64,000 nt of DNA, taken from assembly GCA_002481295.1 (NCBI GenBank), contig DLDU01000007.1, positions 1-64,000 of the forward strand, written 5' to 3'. The stretch's first letter is position 1. Each line of letters begins with the position of its first letter. The stretch comes from Prevotella sp. UBA7764. GTDB lineage: Bacteria > Bacteroidota > Bacteroidia > Bacteroidales > Bacteroidaceae. A program made the position numbers and the translations under genes. The notes below the pieces were generated by a model, which saw only the letters and a list, made by a program, of their open reading frames with translations, did not search any database and was not told where the DNA came from. Positions 1-8,749 of the stretch are shown here, piece by piece.

Positions 1-870
1 CCTTGGAGTAGCGGGTTCCTTCATGTTGTGGCCGGTTTTCTTCATTCTCACGGAGAGATACTGCCGTTTGCCGTCGTGATGGATCTGGTTCCAGCGCAGG
101 GCAAGGATGTCGCTTCGCCGAAGACCGGTGAAACAAGAGAAGAGGAAGGCCTCCTTCAGCATCGGATAGGAGCATGGCGACTGCATGAGATGCCGCAACT
201 CCTTTTGTGTCAGAAAGCTGCGATTGCTCTCAGGCCGTTGTACATGAAAGGCCTTGGGCAGACAGGTCATCGGGTTTTCGTCGATGAGTTTGTCGTGCTT
301 AGCCTCTTCGAGCACGCTGCGCAATGTGGCAAAGCGCAGGTAGATGGTGGCATCAGACAGTTTTCCTCTATCCTTGATATGAAGGCGTCTGTCCTTGGCA
401 TTGCGCAGGTAGGTGACGAAGCGGCAGCAGAAATCCACGTCGACCTTTGACAGCAACAGGTCTTTTACACCAAAGGCCTCCAGCTGGTGTTTCAGCGTGA
501 TGACGACCCCATAGCGCCCGTCGTTGGGTTTCTGTCCCGGTCGTTTGCGGGCCTCGGCGTACGACTGCATGTAATCAAGCAGAAAGAGCTTGGTACTCGG
601 CTCCTGAGTGTCAGCTACAGACTTGATGAGATTGATGGTGGCATTTGCCCGGGCAAGGATAGCCTGGCGCATCACCTCTTCATTTTGCTGCACGCAGAAG
701 TGGTCATGTTCCGGGACGAGATATAGATGAAGGAAATGATAAGAACGGTGCCTCTTCCAGTAGATGTCGAGATAGAGCGACCGGTTGCCGTTTTTCAGCG
801 CCTTCGCACGTAGTCTTACAGGCTGTTTTTCGCGAAGGCATTTGTTGAGTAGACGAGTTGACTTGTCCAT
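1..870 (-). CDS. Tyrosine recombinase (site-specific integrase), C-terminus cut by window edge
   Basis: The complement of 1-870 is open for 290 codons from an ATG at 870 and runs off the left edge. The protein opens with a basic arm-type region (residues about 1-60). An all-alpha core-binding domain follows (about 90-200). The catalytic domain then starts with FLFSCFTGLRRSDILALRWN, whose TGLR carries the first catalytic arginine at residue 251. A basic beta-strand with MKKTGH follows. The second half of the active site (HxxR, H/W and the nucleophilic Tyr) lies outside the window. This domain order is typical of Bacteroidetes integrases from conjugative transposons, prophages and invertible loci. 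Start codon and family are clear. What it recombines cannot be seen. A mobile element may therefore lie to the left. Confidence 0.9.
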   Translation of the reverse strand, partial: MDKSTRLLNKCLREKQPVRLRAKALKNGNRSLYLDIYWKRHRSYHFLHLYLVPEHDHFCVQQNEEVMRQAILARANATINLIKSVADTQEPSTKLFLLDYMQSYAEARKRPGQKPNDGRYGVVITLKHQLEAFGVKDLLLSKVDVDFCCRFVTYLRNAKDRRLHIKDRGKLSDATIYLRFATLRSVLEEAKHDKLIDENPMTCLPKAFHVQRPESNRSFLTQKELRHLMQSPCSYPMLKEAFLFSCFTGLRRSDILALRWNQIHHDGKRQYLSVRMKKTGHNMKEPATPR

Positions 871-925
871 AAGTGTATGATGTTTGGAGAATTCCTCACT
901 CGACTTAGCTCAATAACCGGGATGC

Positions 926-3040
926 TCACAGCGGCTGACGGAAGTCGCAGCCCTCACGCCACCGCGAGCAACCGAGAGCAGTACGTCCCTGGATGATATG
1001 ACCCTGATGGCATTTGGGACATGGGTCACCGACTTTGAGTTTGCCCTTGGTGAGAACAGGCGCAGAAGTGGGAGTTGCAACAGCGGAAGCCGAGGCTGTA
1101 GCCGACGGCGCGGCCTTTTTGCGAGTTCCGGCCGACCGTTTCGCGCTCTGCTTGGCTGATCCTGCCCCGCCCCTCTTCGGTCCGGATGGTTTTGGGGTAG
1201 GCTCCGGCTCTCCACTTGCTATCTGTCTGTTGCTATTGTCGTGCAATACGTCCTGCACGATCTTTGTCACCTGCTCCTTCAATCCGTCGATGAAGAGCTG
1301 TGGCGAATATTTTTGGTGTTCGATGTCGCGGAGCTTCTTCTCCCAAATACCCGTGAGTTCACAACTCGTGAGCAGCTTCTCATGGATGGTGTCGATGAGT
1401 TGGATGCCCGTGGGAGTAGCTACAAGGTTTTTACGCTCGCGCCGGATATAATGCCGCTTGAACAGCGTCTCGATGATACCGGCGCGCGACGAAGGCCGTC
1501 CGATGCCGTTTTCCTTCATTGCCGCACGCAATTCATCGTCGTCGACAAACTTGCCGGCGGTCTCCATGGCACGCAGCAGCGAGGCTTCGGTATAGTGCTT
1601 CGGCGGCTGTGTCATCTTTTCCGTCAGTGTAGGCTTATGCGGTCCCGACTCGCCTTTGACAAAGGCGGGCAACGTTTTTTCCTCGTCCGAGGGTTTACTG
1701 TCTTCCGCCGTCTGTACCAGCTCGTCCTTGGCATACACAGCGCGCCAGCCCGGCGAGAGAATCTCCTTGCCGCTGGTCTTGAACTCCACCTTGTCGACCT
1801 TGCCCTTGACCGTGGTCGTGGCAAACTTACAGTCGGGATAGAACACAGCAATGAAGCGACGGGCGATGAGGTCGTAGACTTTCATCTCGGCATCACTCAG
1901 TCCGCCCGGCACCTGACCAGTGGGGATGATTGCATGGTGGTCGGTGACCTTGGACGTGTCGAAGACGCGTTTCGACTTCGGCAGTTTCTTGCTGATGGCT
2001 GCCAAGTCCTTGATGATTTGCAGATAAGGTTTCTGTCCGGCTATGGCCATCTGACTAACGCCATTAAGGATACCCGGGCACTTGGGATAGATGTCGTCGG
2101 ACAGATATTGTGTGTCGACACGCGGATAAGTAGTCAGCTTCTTCTCGTAGAGTGCCTGTATCAGGTTGAGCGTCATCTCAGCAGAAAAGCCGAACTTACG
2201 GTTGCAGTCAACCTGCAACGAGGTGAGGTCATAGAGCTGTCTCGGCGCCTCCTTACCCTGTTTTTTCTGCACATCGGTGACCTCAAAAGGCTTATCCTGG
2301 ATGAGCGAGAAGGCCTGTTCACCTTCTTCCTTACTGGTATATTTGCCTGCCGTGGCCGTGAAAAGCGTGTCGCGATAGACCGTGGAGAGCACCCAATAGG
2401 GCTCTGGCTTGAAATTGTCGATCTCCTTCTGGCGGTTGACAATCAAAGCCAAGGTCGGCGTCTGCACACGACCGATGGATAGTACTTGATGGTTGCGGCC
2501 ATACATGCAGGTATAGAGACGCGTACAGTTCATGCCTAACAACCAGTCACCGATAGCCCGGCTCAGTCCAGCCATGTAAAGACTCTCGTAGTCCTTTTGC
2601 TCTTTCAAGTTTTGGAAGCCCTCGCGGATGGCCTCATCGGTCATCGACGAAATCCACAACCGTTTGACCGGACACTTCACTCCGGCGAGCTGCATCACCC
2701 AGCGCTGGATGAGCTCACCCTCCTGACCGGCATCACCGCAGTTGACAATCTCGTCGGCCTTGCTATATAAAGAGGCAATCACGTCGAACTGACGTTTGAT
2801 CGTTTCCTCCGGGATGAGCTTGATACCAAAGCGCGACGGAATCATCGGCAGGGCAGCCAGCGTCCAGAAACGCCAGTTCATCTGATAGTCATTGGGCTCT
2901 TTCAGCTCGCACAAATGTCCGAAAGTCCATGTCACCTGGTAGCCGTTGCCTTCCATATAGCCGTTCTTGGGCACGTTGGCACCCAAGATGCGCGCTATGT
3001 CTTTGGCTACGCTCGGTTTCTCCGCTATACAAACGATCAT
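926..3040 (-). CDS. topB: DNA topoisomerase III (type IA)
   Basis: A 704-residue type IA topoisomerase that breaks and rejoins single DNA strands to decatenate DNA. The start chosen is the ATG at 3040, because the Toprim domain begins at once (MIVCIAEKPSVAKDIARILG). The frame stays open upstream to 3145, but the extra 35 residues are not family-like and cover a promoter-like box. The active-site tyrosine region reads LTTYPRVDTQYLS. After about residue 600 comes a Pro/Ala/Ser/Lys-rich linker and then a C-terminal zinc-finger-like motif (CPKCHQGHIIQG, then CSRW.EGCDF). This length and tail are usual for Bacteroidetes TopB. It lies 55 bp from the integrase on the same strand. Chromosomal and element-borne copies look alike, so its origin is open. 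Confidence 0.93.
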   Translation of the reverse strand: MIVCIAEKPSVAKDIARILGANVPKNGYMEGNGYQVTWTFGHLCELKEPNDYQMNWRFWTLAALPMIPSRFGIKLIPEETIKRQFDVIASLYSKADEIVNCGDAGQEGELIQRWVMQLAGVKCPVKRLWISSMTDEAIREGFQNLKEQKDYESLYMAGLSRAIGDWLLGMNCTRLYTCMYGRNHQVLSIGRVQTPTLALIVNRQKEIDNFKPEPYWVLSTVYRDTLFTATAGKYTSKEEGEQAFSLIQDKPFEVTDVQKKQGKEAPRQLYDLTSLQVDCNRKFGFSAEMTLNLIQALYEKKLTTYPRVDTQYLSDDIYPKCPGILNGVSQMAIAGQKPYLQIIKDLAAISKKLPKSKRVFDTSKVTDHHAIIPTGQVPGGLSDAEMKVYDLIARRFIAVFYPDCKFATTTVKGKVDKVEFKTSGKEILSPGWRAVYAKDELVQTAEDSKPSDEEKTLPAFVKGESGPHKPTLTEKMTQPPKHYTEASLLRAMETAGKFVDDDELRAAMKENGIGRPSSRAGIIETLFKRHYIRRERKNLVATPTGIQLIDTIHEKLLTSCELTGIWEKKLRDIEHQKYSPQLFIDGLKEQVTKIVQDVLHDNSNRQIASGEPEPTPKPSGPKRGGAGSAKQSAKRSAGTRKKAAPSATASASAVATPTSAPVLTKGKLKVGDPCPKCHQGHIIQGRTALGCSRWREGCDFRQPL

Positions 3041-3070
3041 ATATTCAGTGGTATGTCTATTTTTGAAATA

Positions 3071-3078
3071 CAAAAGTA
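3071..3078 (-). promoter_or_regulatory. Promoter -7 box for topB
   Basis: On the minus strand TACTTTTG matches the Bacteroidetes -7 consensus TAnnTTTG, 30 bp upstream of the topB ATG. No TTTG or TTG is seen at the expected 19-21 bp spacing, so only the -7 half is supported. Confidence 0.42.
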
Positions 3079-3122
3079 CGAAATAATCTTCTAACTGAGA
3101 AAAAAAAACGAAGGGATAATAA

Positions 3123-3318
3123 AGACAGTGTAACAGAGGAGACATAATAAGGACGTTTTTCTTGTTATAGGTAGATAAGACAGAGTAACAGAAGAACTAA
3201 ACAGACAGTGTAACAGAGGAGACATAATAAGGATGTTTTTCTTGTTATAGGTAGATAAGACAGAGTAACAGAAGAACTAAAACAGACAGAGTAACAGAGA
3301 AACATAATAATAAGGAGA
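3123..3318. repeat. 80-bp tandem duplication carrying GACAGAGTAACAG motifs
   Basis: Copy 1 (3123-3202) and copy 2 (3203-3282) are nearly identical with an 80-bp period. A partial third copy starts at 3284 (AGACAGAGTAACAGAG). Each unit contains two versions of the motif GACAG(A/T)GTAACAG. The same motif returns as long hairpin arms at 25993-26068 and, inverted, near 20995-21008, so it is a dispersed intergenic element of this genome. Confidence 0.85.
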
Positions 3319-3547
3319 GAGATAAGCGCTTTATTGGGTAAGGATAGCGATGTTATAGACAAAAGACGGATATGTTGAACAAACTGACATTTTAGAGGCC
3401 TTATTTCGGCGTTCTTTGCCAACAAGGTGTGGGGCCCGCTGAATTTTCGCGTTTTCAAAGACTTTTGTTAAGTTGTTGAATAATAGATAGATACAGAGAC
3501 ATGAGATTCCTGATGTCTACAAAACACATGAGAAGAACGACTAAAGC

Positions 3548-3634
3548 CACTGAAATGATCGACAAACTTCACTGAAAGATCGACAAACTTCACTGAAATG
3601 ACCGACAGAAATCACCGAAATGACCGACAGAAAC
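3548..3634. repeat. Short tandem array, four 21-22-bp units
   Basis: Four head-to-tail units of the form CACTGAAATGAYCGACARA lie at 3548-3569, 3570-3590, 3591-3612 and 3613-3634, with a degenerate fifth behind. Units differ by a few substitutions and one 1-bp deletion. There are no spacers between units, so this is a minisatellite-like array and not a CRISPR. Confidence 0.8.
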
Positions 3635-3942
3635 AACTGAGATGATGGAAAGATGCCTCTGTTTTGCCTTTCTTATCCCGTTTTTCTCTCATTCACATCT
3701 TTGTGGCGTCTCTAAAATGGAGCTGCGGACTGACAAGCTTTTGTCTGTTCTTTTCACAAGTCAGAGAAGATTCATCAGTACGGATGTCGACATGCCACGA
3801 GCCTCCAGTACGCCTTCCTGCGGGAATATCCACTGCGCCATTAAAAACTATTTTGACGGAAGCCGACATTCGCGGAAGAGTAACCTGCGAAAATAATATG
3901 GTTAAAGTTGTGCAAAGCAATGGTAAGTTAGGAAAATTATAT

Positions 3943-3950
3943 TAATTTTG
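3943..3950 (+). promoter_or_regulatory. Promoter -7 box for lutABC
   Basis: TAATTTTG matches TAnnTTTG and lies 22 bp upstream of the lutA ATG. A -33 TTTG at normal spacing is not evident. Confidence 0.42.
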
Positions 3951-3972
3951 TAGGGTTAGAATTAAGTGAGAA

Positions 3973-4710
3973 ATGAAAATAGGATTGTTTATACCCTGCT
4001 ATGTAGACGCTCTGTACCCTGAGGTAGGAAAGGCTACATATAAGCTATTGTGCCATCTCGGACTGGACGTGACTTATCCCGAGCGTCAGACCTGTTGCGG
4101 TCAGCCGATGGCTAACGCCGGTTTTGAGCCGATGGCCAAGCACCTTGCCAACAGTTTCGAAGAGATGTTTTCAGGCTTCGACTATGTAGTCGCTCCGTCA
4201 GCCTCCTGCGCCGCTTTTGTGCGCGTCAACTATCCACGGCTGCTGCCGCAAGACCATCAATGCGTCACGCCAAAGAACACCGTGGACATCGTGGAGTTTC
4301 TGCACGACATCGTGAAGGTGAAGAGCTTGCCCGGCAGCTTCCCTCATGTGGTCAGCGTGCACAACAGTTGCCATGGTGTACGCGAGTTGGGACTGTCGTC
4401 ACCGTCAGAACGTAACATCCCGAAATATAACAAGATCATCGATCTGCTGCAACTCAAAGACGGCATCACCATCAAAGAGCCGGAGCGCGTGGACGAGTGC
4501 TGCGGCTTCGGCGGCATGTTCTCTGTGGAAGAGCCCGACGTGTCGGTACGCATGGGTGAGAATAAGATCGAGCGCCACATGGCCACAGGTGCCGAGTATA
4601 TCACCGGTCCCGACTCGTCCTGCCTGATGCACATGGAAGGCATCGCACGGCGGGAGAAGAAGCCAATCAAGTTTATCCATGTCGCACAAATATTAGCAAA
4701 CGGTATCTAA
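3973..4710 (+). CDS. lutA: Lactate utilisation protein A, cysteine-rich (Fe-S) subunit
   Basis: A 245-residue protein with two CCG domains: CCGQPMANAGF near residue 40 and CCGFGGMFSVEEP near residue 176. This is the LutA/YkgE subunit, related to the CCG subunit of heterodisulfide reductase and glycolate oxidase. With LutB and LutC it oxidises L-lactate to pyruvate, feeding electrons to the respiratory chain. It is the first gene of a tight lutABC operon, and lutB starts 5 bp after its stop. The length and both cysteine motifs are intact. Confidence 0.93.
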   Translation: MKIGLFIPCYVDALYPEVGKATYKLLCHLGLDVTYPERQTCCGQPMANAGFEPMAKHLANSFEEMFSGFDYVVAPSASCAAFVRVNYPRLLPQDHQCVTPKNTVDIVEFLHDIVKVKSLPGSFPHVVSVHNSCHGVRELGLSSPSERNIPKYNKIIDLLQLKDGITIKEPERVDECCGFGGMFSVEEPDVSVRMGENKIERHMATGAEYITGPDSSCLMHMEGIARREKKPIKFIHVAQILANGI

Positions 4711-4715
4711 GCATT

Positions 4716-6095
4716 ATGAGCACTATACATTCAGAAAGAGCACACGAAATATTAAAGCACCGCGACAAGGTCAATCACCACGATGCTACTTTCTGGCAGT
4801 TGCGGCAAGGTCGCGACAAAATGGCTAAAAGCCTGCCAGAATGGGAAAGTCTGCGCGACCATGCATCAGCCATCAAGCGCCACACGCTCACGCATCTGGC
4901 CGACTATCTGGAGCAATTCAGCAGTCAGCTCGAAAGTCGTGGCGTCATCGTCCATTGGGCCAAAGACGCCAACGAACTCAACGAGATGGTCTATGGCATT
5001 CTCGAATCGCATAAGGTGACGAAGATGGTGAAGTCGAAGTCGATGCTCACCGAAGAGTGCGGACTCAACGCTTATCTCGAACAGCGCGGCATCGACGTGG
5101 TGGAGACAGACCTCGGCGAACGTATCCTGCAACTGATGCACCGTGCTCCGGCACATATCGTGGTACCGGCCATGCACATCACCAAAGAAGAGGTGGCCGA
5201 GACTTTTGAGGCTAAAGGCATTTCCAAAGACAAAGGAAATACCGATCCGACCTATCTGACCTACTGCGCCCGCAAGAGTCTGCGCCATGAGTTTATGGAA
5301 GCTGGTGCCGGCCTGACCGGCTGCAACTTTGGCGTGGCAAAGACGGGAGACATCGTCGTCTGCACCAATGAGGGCAATGCCGACATGACGACGTCTATGC
5401 CAAAGCTGCATATCGTGACGATGGGCATAGAGAAACTCGTACCCGACTATGAGAGCCTGGCTGTATTCCAACGTCTGCTCTGCCGCAGTGCCACAGGACA
5501 GCCGACCACCGGTTTCACGTCGCACTTCCGTCAGGCACGTCCCGGTGCTGAGATGCACGTGGTGCTTCTTGACAACTGGCGCAGTGACGCACTGGCCAAT
5601 CCCGAACATTGGGAGACGCTGAAATGCATCCGTTGCGGTGCCTGCATGAACACGTGTCCTGTCTACCGCCGCTCTACCGGTGCGAGCTACACCTATTTCA
5701 TTCCGGGTCCAATCGGTGTTGACTTGGGAATGCTGGCTAATGCACGTCAATATAGCGATAATGTATCGGCCTGCTCGCTCTGCCTGAGCTGCGACAATGT
5801 GTGCCCGGCAGAAGTGAAACCCGGCTCACAAATCTATCTCTGGCGCCAGAGTCTTGACGGCATTGACAAGGCTGATCACTTGAAGAAGTTCATGTCGGAA
5901 GGCATGGAACTGCTCTTCGATCATCCAACGCTCTACACTGACGCGCTTAAGTTGTCGCCACTGGCTAACCTCGTGCCGGAGATGCTCACCCACTACAGCC
6001 ACCTCAATCCATGGGGACTGGGACACGCTAAGCCTAAGTTTGCCAACCAGTCGTTTCATGGCTGGTGGAAAGAGCAACAGAAAAAGAAGAAATAG
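4716..6095 (+). CDS. lutB: Lactate utilisation iron-sulfur protein B
   Basis: A 459-residue LutB/YkgF-type protein. The N-terminal LUD domain (about residues 60-290) includes HEFMEAGAGLTGCNFGVAKTG. A bacterioferredoxin-like region follows with two 4Fe-4S motifs, CIRCGACMNTCPVYRR (near 306) and CSLCLSCDNVCPAEV (near 351). The C-terminus is lysine-rich. It passes electrons from lactate oxidation. It is the middle gene of lutABC, and the 81-bp gap to lutC contains an imperfect direct repeat. Confidence 0.93.
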   Translation: MSTIHSERAHEILKHRDKVNHHDATFWQLRQGRDKMAKSLPEWESLRDHASAIKRHTLTHLADYLEQFSSQLESRGVIVHWAKDANELNEMVYGILESHKVTKMVKSKSMLTEECGLNAYLEQRGIDVVETDLGERILQLMHRAPAHIVVPAMHITKEEVAETFEAKGISKDKGNTDPTYLTYCARKSLRHEFMEAGAGLTGCNFGVAKTGDIVVCTNEGNADMTTSMPKLHIVTMGIEKLVPDYESLAVFQRLLCRSATGQPTTGFTSHFRQARPGAEMHVVLLDNWRSDALANPEHWETLKCIRCGACMNTCPVYRRSTGASYTYFIPGPIGVDLGMLANARQYSDNVSACSLCLSCDNVCPAEVKPGSQIYLWRQSLDGIDKADHLKKFMSEGMELLFDHPTLYTDALKLSPLANLVPEMLTHYSHLNPWGLGHAKPKFANQSFHGWWKEQQKKKK

Positions 6096-6096
6096 C

Positions 6097-6154
6097 CGAC
6101 GACGTCAAGCGATTAGTAATAATCGACAACGATGTCAAACGACTCGGAATAACA
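6097..6154. repeat. Imperfect direct repeat between lutB and lutC
   Basis: Two units of 27 and 31 bp, both beginning CGAC(G/A)ACG and containing GTCAA(G/A)CGA followed by a GAATAA-like end, fill most of the gap between lutB and lutC. The role is unknown. It may mark a recent small duplication. Confidence 0.5.
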
Positions 6155-6176
6155 GTTATCAAAGTAACGACAAGCA

Positions 6177-6761
6177 ATGAGAAAAGAAGAATTGCTCCAG
6201 AAACTACGCGCCAACACCAAGGTGCAATACGATATGCCTGCCATGGACGATCTCCACGGCATCACCTATGCTGACCCTTATCAGCAGTTCGCCGAGATGA
6301 CAAAAACAGTAGGTGGCCGCATTGTGGAGGCTCGAAAGACCGATGATCTCAATCAGATCATCCGCAACCTCTACCCTGATGCTAAGGTCTTCGCCAGTAA
6401 CCTGCCTTACATCTCCATCGCCCAGCGCAATCCCGACACCGTGGCAGAGGCTCAGGATCTCAATGGCACTGACGTGGGTATCGTTGAGGGACAGCTCGGC
6501 GTGGCCGAGAACGCTTGCATCTGGGTGCCACAGACGATGAAGGAGAAAGCAGTCTGCTTCATCTCGGAATATCTCGTCATCATCCTCGACAAGCAAAACA
6601 TCGTCAACAACATGCACGAGGCTTACCGTCGCATCAAGATGGATCCGCGATACAACTTCGGTACGTTTATCAGCGGACCGTCCAAGACTGCCGACATTGA
6701 GCAGGCTCTCGTCATGGGCGCACAGGCTGCCCGCGGCGTCACCGTGCTTGTACTGAGCTAA
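6177..6761 (+). CDS. lutC: Lactate utilisation protein C (LUD domain)
   Basis: A 194-residue LUD-domain protein of the LutC/YkgG type, the third subunit of the L-lactate oxidation complex. The C-terminal FGTFISGPSKTADIEQALVMGAQAARG is split by no gap and matches the conserved LUD signature (ISGPSKTADIE). It closes the operon: a strong hairpin with a T-rich tail begins 10 bp after its stop. Confidence 0.92.
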   Translation: MRKEELLQKLRANTKVQYDMPAMDDLHGITYADPYQQFAEMTKTVGGRIVEARKTDDLNQIIRNLYPDAKVFASNLPYISIAQRNPDTVAEAQDLNGTDVGIVEGQLGVAENACIWVPQTMKEKAVCFISEYLVIILDKQNIVNNMHEAYRRIKMDPRYNFGTFISGPSKTADIEQALVMGAQAARGVTVLVLS

Positions 6762-6770
6762 GTGAATACA

Positions 6771-6802
6771 GAGCAGGAAGAGCTTTCTTCCTGCTCTCTT
6801 TT
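6771..6802 (+). terminator. Rho-independent terminator of lutABC
   Basis: Perfect 11-bp inverted repeat (GAGCAGGAAGA, 6771-6781, with TCTTCCTGCTC, 6786-6796), a 4-nt loop, then TCTTTT. Confidence 0.88.
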
Positions 6803-6819
6803 AACCAAATACAATAGAA

Positions 6820-7587
6820 ATGAACGTTGCCCCCTTACTCTCTACTTTAGGGATTCTGCTTAGTTCTCCTGTTCTGTCCCTCCACGCTGCAACCGAGAAC
6901 TGCCAAATGGTCGAGCAGACCACAAAGGCAGACAGCCTCAATGCCGACTCTGCTGTGAGCGCATTCCGGTCGCAAGAGGAGATGATTGTCAGCAAATGGC
7001 AACGACAAAGTAAGCTTCATCTCACAAATTTTATTGCTACGGCTGTTGAAGGATCGCTACGAGACATGATGGCACAATGGTTGCCTGGCGAGAAGACGAA
7101 GATTGTGGCACTATATAATAAGGTGTGTGGTGCTCAGCTCTCTGCCACTGCCATGAAAGCAATTATCTCCAAAGACGTCAACGCCATGCTTAGGGAGCTC
7201 AATGCTCACCGTAAATCTTTCGCCGTAGCGCATCCACAACAAGCCACAAAAACGGGATTAAACCGCCGTGCAGGTGGGTTTACTTATCCTATCGTGCGTC
7301 AGAAAGTAAACTGTCCGCTCGACGATTTTCTAAAGATGCAAGCCTTACAGCGCGAAGTGGACTGGATGGCTTTGGGGCTGACTGCTGAGCAGGCAGTACC
7401 GAAAGGATGCGGTCAACAACTATTAAAAGGCATCGACCTGATAAAAATCGATCAGCATGCTTCACCAGACCTTAACCGTATTGCTCCGCTCGTCAACCGC
7501 ATAGCAAAGCAGATGACTTGGTACATCAGCAAATCTGTCTATGCAACGGTGGATCATAGCTATGACGCCGTCAGAAAGAAATTGTAG
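6820..7587 (+). CDS. Unrecognised secreted protein
   Basis: A 255-residue protein with a likely signal peptide (MNVAPLLSTLGILLSSPVLS, cut near LHA-AT). The mature part is mixed alpha-helical with repeated basic and glutamine-rich stretches. I recognise no enzyme motif. It ends KSVYATVDHSYDAVRKKL. It starts just 17 bp after the lut terminator and has no clear promoter of its own, so it may be expressed by read-through. The neighbouring minus-strand gene converges on it. Coding potential is supported by length, signal peptide and codon use like the neighbours. Function is unknown. Confidence 0.7.
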   Translation: MNVAPLLSTLGILLSSPVLSLHAATENCQMVEQTTKADSLNADSAVSAFRSQEEMIVSKWQRQSKLHLTNFIATAVEGSLRDMMAQWLPGEKTKIVALYNKVCGAQLSATAMKAIISKDVNAMLRELNAHRKSFAVAHPQQATKTGLNRRAGGFTYPIVRQKVNCPLDDFLKMQALQREVDWMALGLTAEQAVPKGCGQQLLKGIDLIKIDQHASPDLNRIAPLVNRIAKQMTWYISKSVYATVDHSYDAVRKKL

Positions 7588-7630
7588 TAAAAGCAAAACA
7601 TATTTACTTGTCAGCAAAATGCAAACGATG

Positions 7631-8749
7631 TCATTTCTCGAAACGATTGATGACATCCACCACATAGCGTACTTCCTCATCCGTCATAGTCTGATTGCAA
7701 GGGATACTCAGTTCTTCTCGATGGATACGCTCCGTAATGGGCAATGAAAGCGTATGCCACTCCGGATAGCAGTCTTGCTGATGAGGCGGAATGGGATAGT
7801 GAATCATCGTGCCGATACCTTTTTGTTTCAAATATTCCTGCAACTCATTACGATAAGCACAGAGTACGGGGAAGATATGGAAGACATGATCCACGTCTCC
7901 ACGTAGCCAAGCCTCAGCGCCGGGAAGCGTGACCACTGGATTTGAAATATGCTGGGCATAATAAGTAGCAATCTGCTTACGTCGTCGATTGTCAGCATCC
8001 AGGTAGCGCAACTTCACGGAGAGCACAGCTGCCTGTATCTCATCCATGCGACTGTTGCGGCCTTTATAGGGGAAGACATACTTGCGCGAAGAACCGTAGT
8101 TGCCCAAAGCACGGCAGAGATCAGCCAGAGAAGCATCGTCTGTGGTAATAGCCCCTGCGTCGCCCAAGGCTCCAAGATTCTTTCCCGGATAGAAGCTATG
8201 CGCCGCGGCATCTCCCAAAGAGCCAGTCCGTCGTCCATCGAACATACAACCATGAGCCTGTGCGTTATCCTCAATGAGTAACAGATGATGCCGACGACAG
8301 AAGTCGGCAATCTGATGTGTCATGGCACAACGGCCATAGAGATGCACCAGCAATACGGCATGCGTGCGGTCACTGAGATGATTCTCAAGCTGGCTGTCAT
8401 CAAGTTCAAGCGTGTCGAGCCGTGGTTCCACGAGCACAGGCTTCAAGCCATTCTCCGTGACGGAGAGGATAGAAGCAATATAGGTATTGGCCGGCAGGAT
8501 GACTTCATCGTCATCCTGCAACCTACCTAATTCTTTATAAGCACGAAAGATAAGAGTCAGCGCATCGAGTCCATTGCCGCAGCCCACACAACACTGTGTA
8601 CCAATAAACCGGGCATAATCATTCTCGAATCGTCGCGTTGCCTCACCTTGGAGATACCAGCCGCTCTCGATGACCTGCTTCACTGCCGACTCTATCTCGT
8701 CCTGATGCTGTGCCGTGACCCGCTGAAGGGAAAGGTAAGGAATTTCCAT
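7631..8749 (-). CDS. DegT/DnrJ/EryC1 sugar aminotransferase, FdtB/QdtB-like
   Basis: A 372-residue PLP-dependent aminotransferase acting on nucleotide-linked keto sugars. The PLP-lysine segment is [20 protein letters not shown], a form typical of dTDP-3-amino-3,6-dideoxyhexose transaminases. IEDNAQAHG is the other cofactor motif. The ATG at 8749 is preferred over 8761 because the family begins IPYLSL and the upstream gene's stop overlaps this start as TAATG, implying translational coupling. It is the last gene of a three-gene cassette with an acyltransferase and a 3,4-ketoisomerase. Fuc3N or Qui3N synthesis is inferred from context. The exact epimer cannot be read. Confidence 0.85.
   Translation of the reverse strand: MEIPYLSLQRVTAQHQDEIESAVKQVIESGWYLQGEATRRFENDYARFIGTQCCVGCGNGLDALTLIFRAYKELGRLQDDDEVILPANTYIASILSVTENGLKPVLVEPRLDTLELDDSQLENHLSDRTHAVLLVHLYGRCAMTHQIADFCRRHHLLLIEDNAQAHGCMFDGRRTGSLGDAAAHSFYPGKNLGALGDAGAITTDDASLADLCRALGNYGSSRKYVFPYKGRNSRMDEIQAAVLSVKLRYLDADNRRRKQIATYYAQHISNPVVTLPGAEAWLRGDVDHVFHIFPVLCAYRNELQEYLKQKGIGTMIHYPIPPHQQDCYPEWHTLSLPITERIHREELSIPCNQTMTDEEVRYVVDVINRFEK

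Larger units (their letters stand above)
3041..3972. other. Repeat-rich intergenic region between topB and lutA, no convincing gene
   Basis: About 930 bp separate the divergent genes topB and lutA. The region holds an 80-bp tandem duplication, an array of 21-22-bp units and promoter-like boxes at both ends. Short open frames exist (for example 3642-3896 plus and 3693-3920 minus). They have no recognisable family features, and those over the repeats simply follow the repeat sequence. I treat the stretch as non-coding. A decayed gene at 3650-3920 cannot be excluded. Confidence 0.6.

Noticed and set aside
28..726. Two plus-strand open frames over the left-edge integrase
   Set aside because: They are antisense to a minus-strand frame with clear recombinase motifs and have no family features.
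1241..2482. 413-codon plus-strand frame
   Set aside because: Antisense shadow of topB. The minus frame has full topoisomerase motifs.
3165..3458. 97-codon minus frame with hydrophobic sequence
   Set aside because: Lies over the 80-bp duplication. Its apparent hydrophobic protein only reflects repeat composition.
3548..3634. Possible CRISPR array
   Set aside because: Units are contiguous without spacers, and no cas genes are present.
3693..3920. 75-codon minus frame in the topB-lutA gap
   Set aside because: Somewhat protein-like, but without a recognisable family, promoter or conserved neighbour. Left as non-coding.
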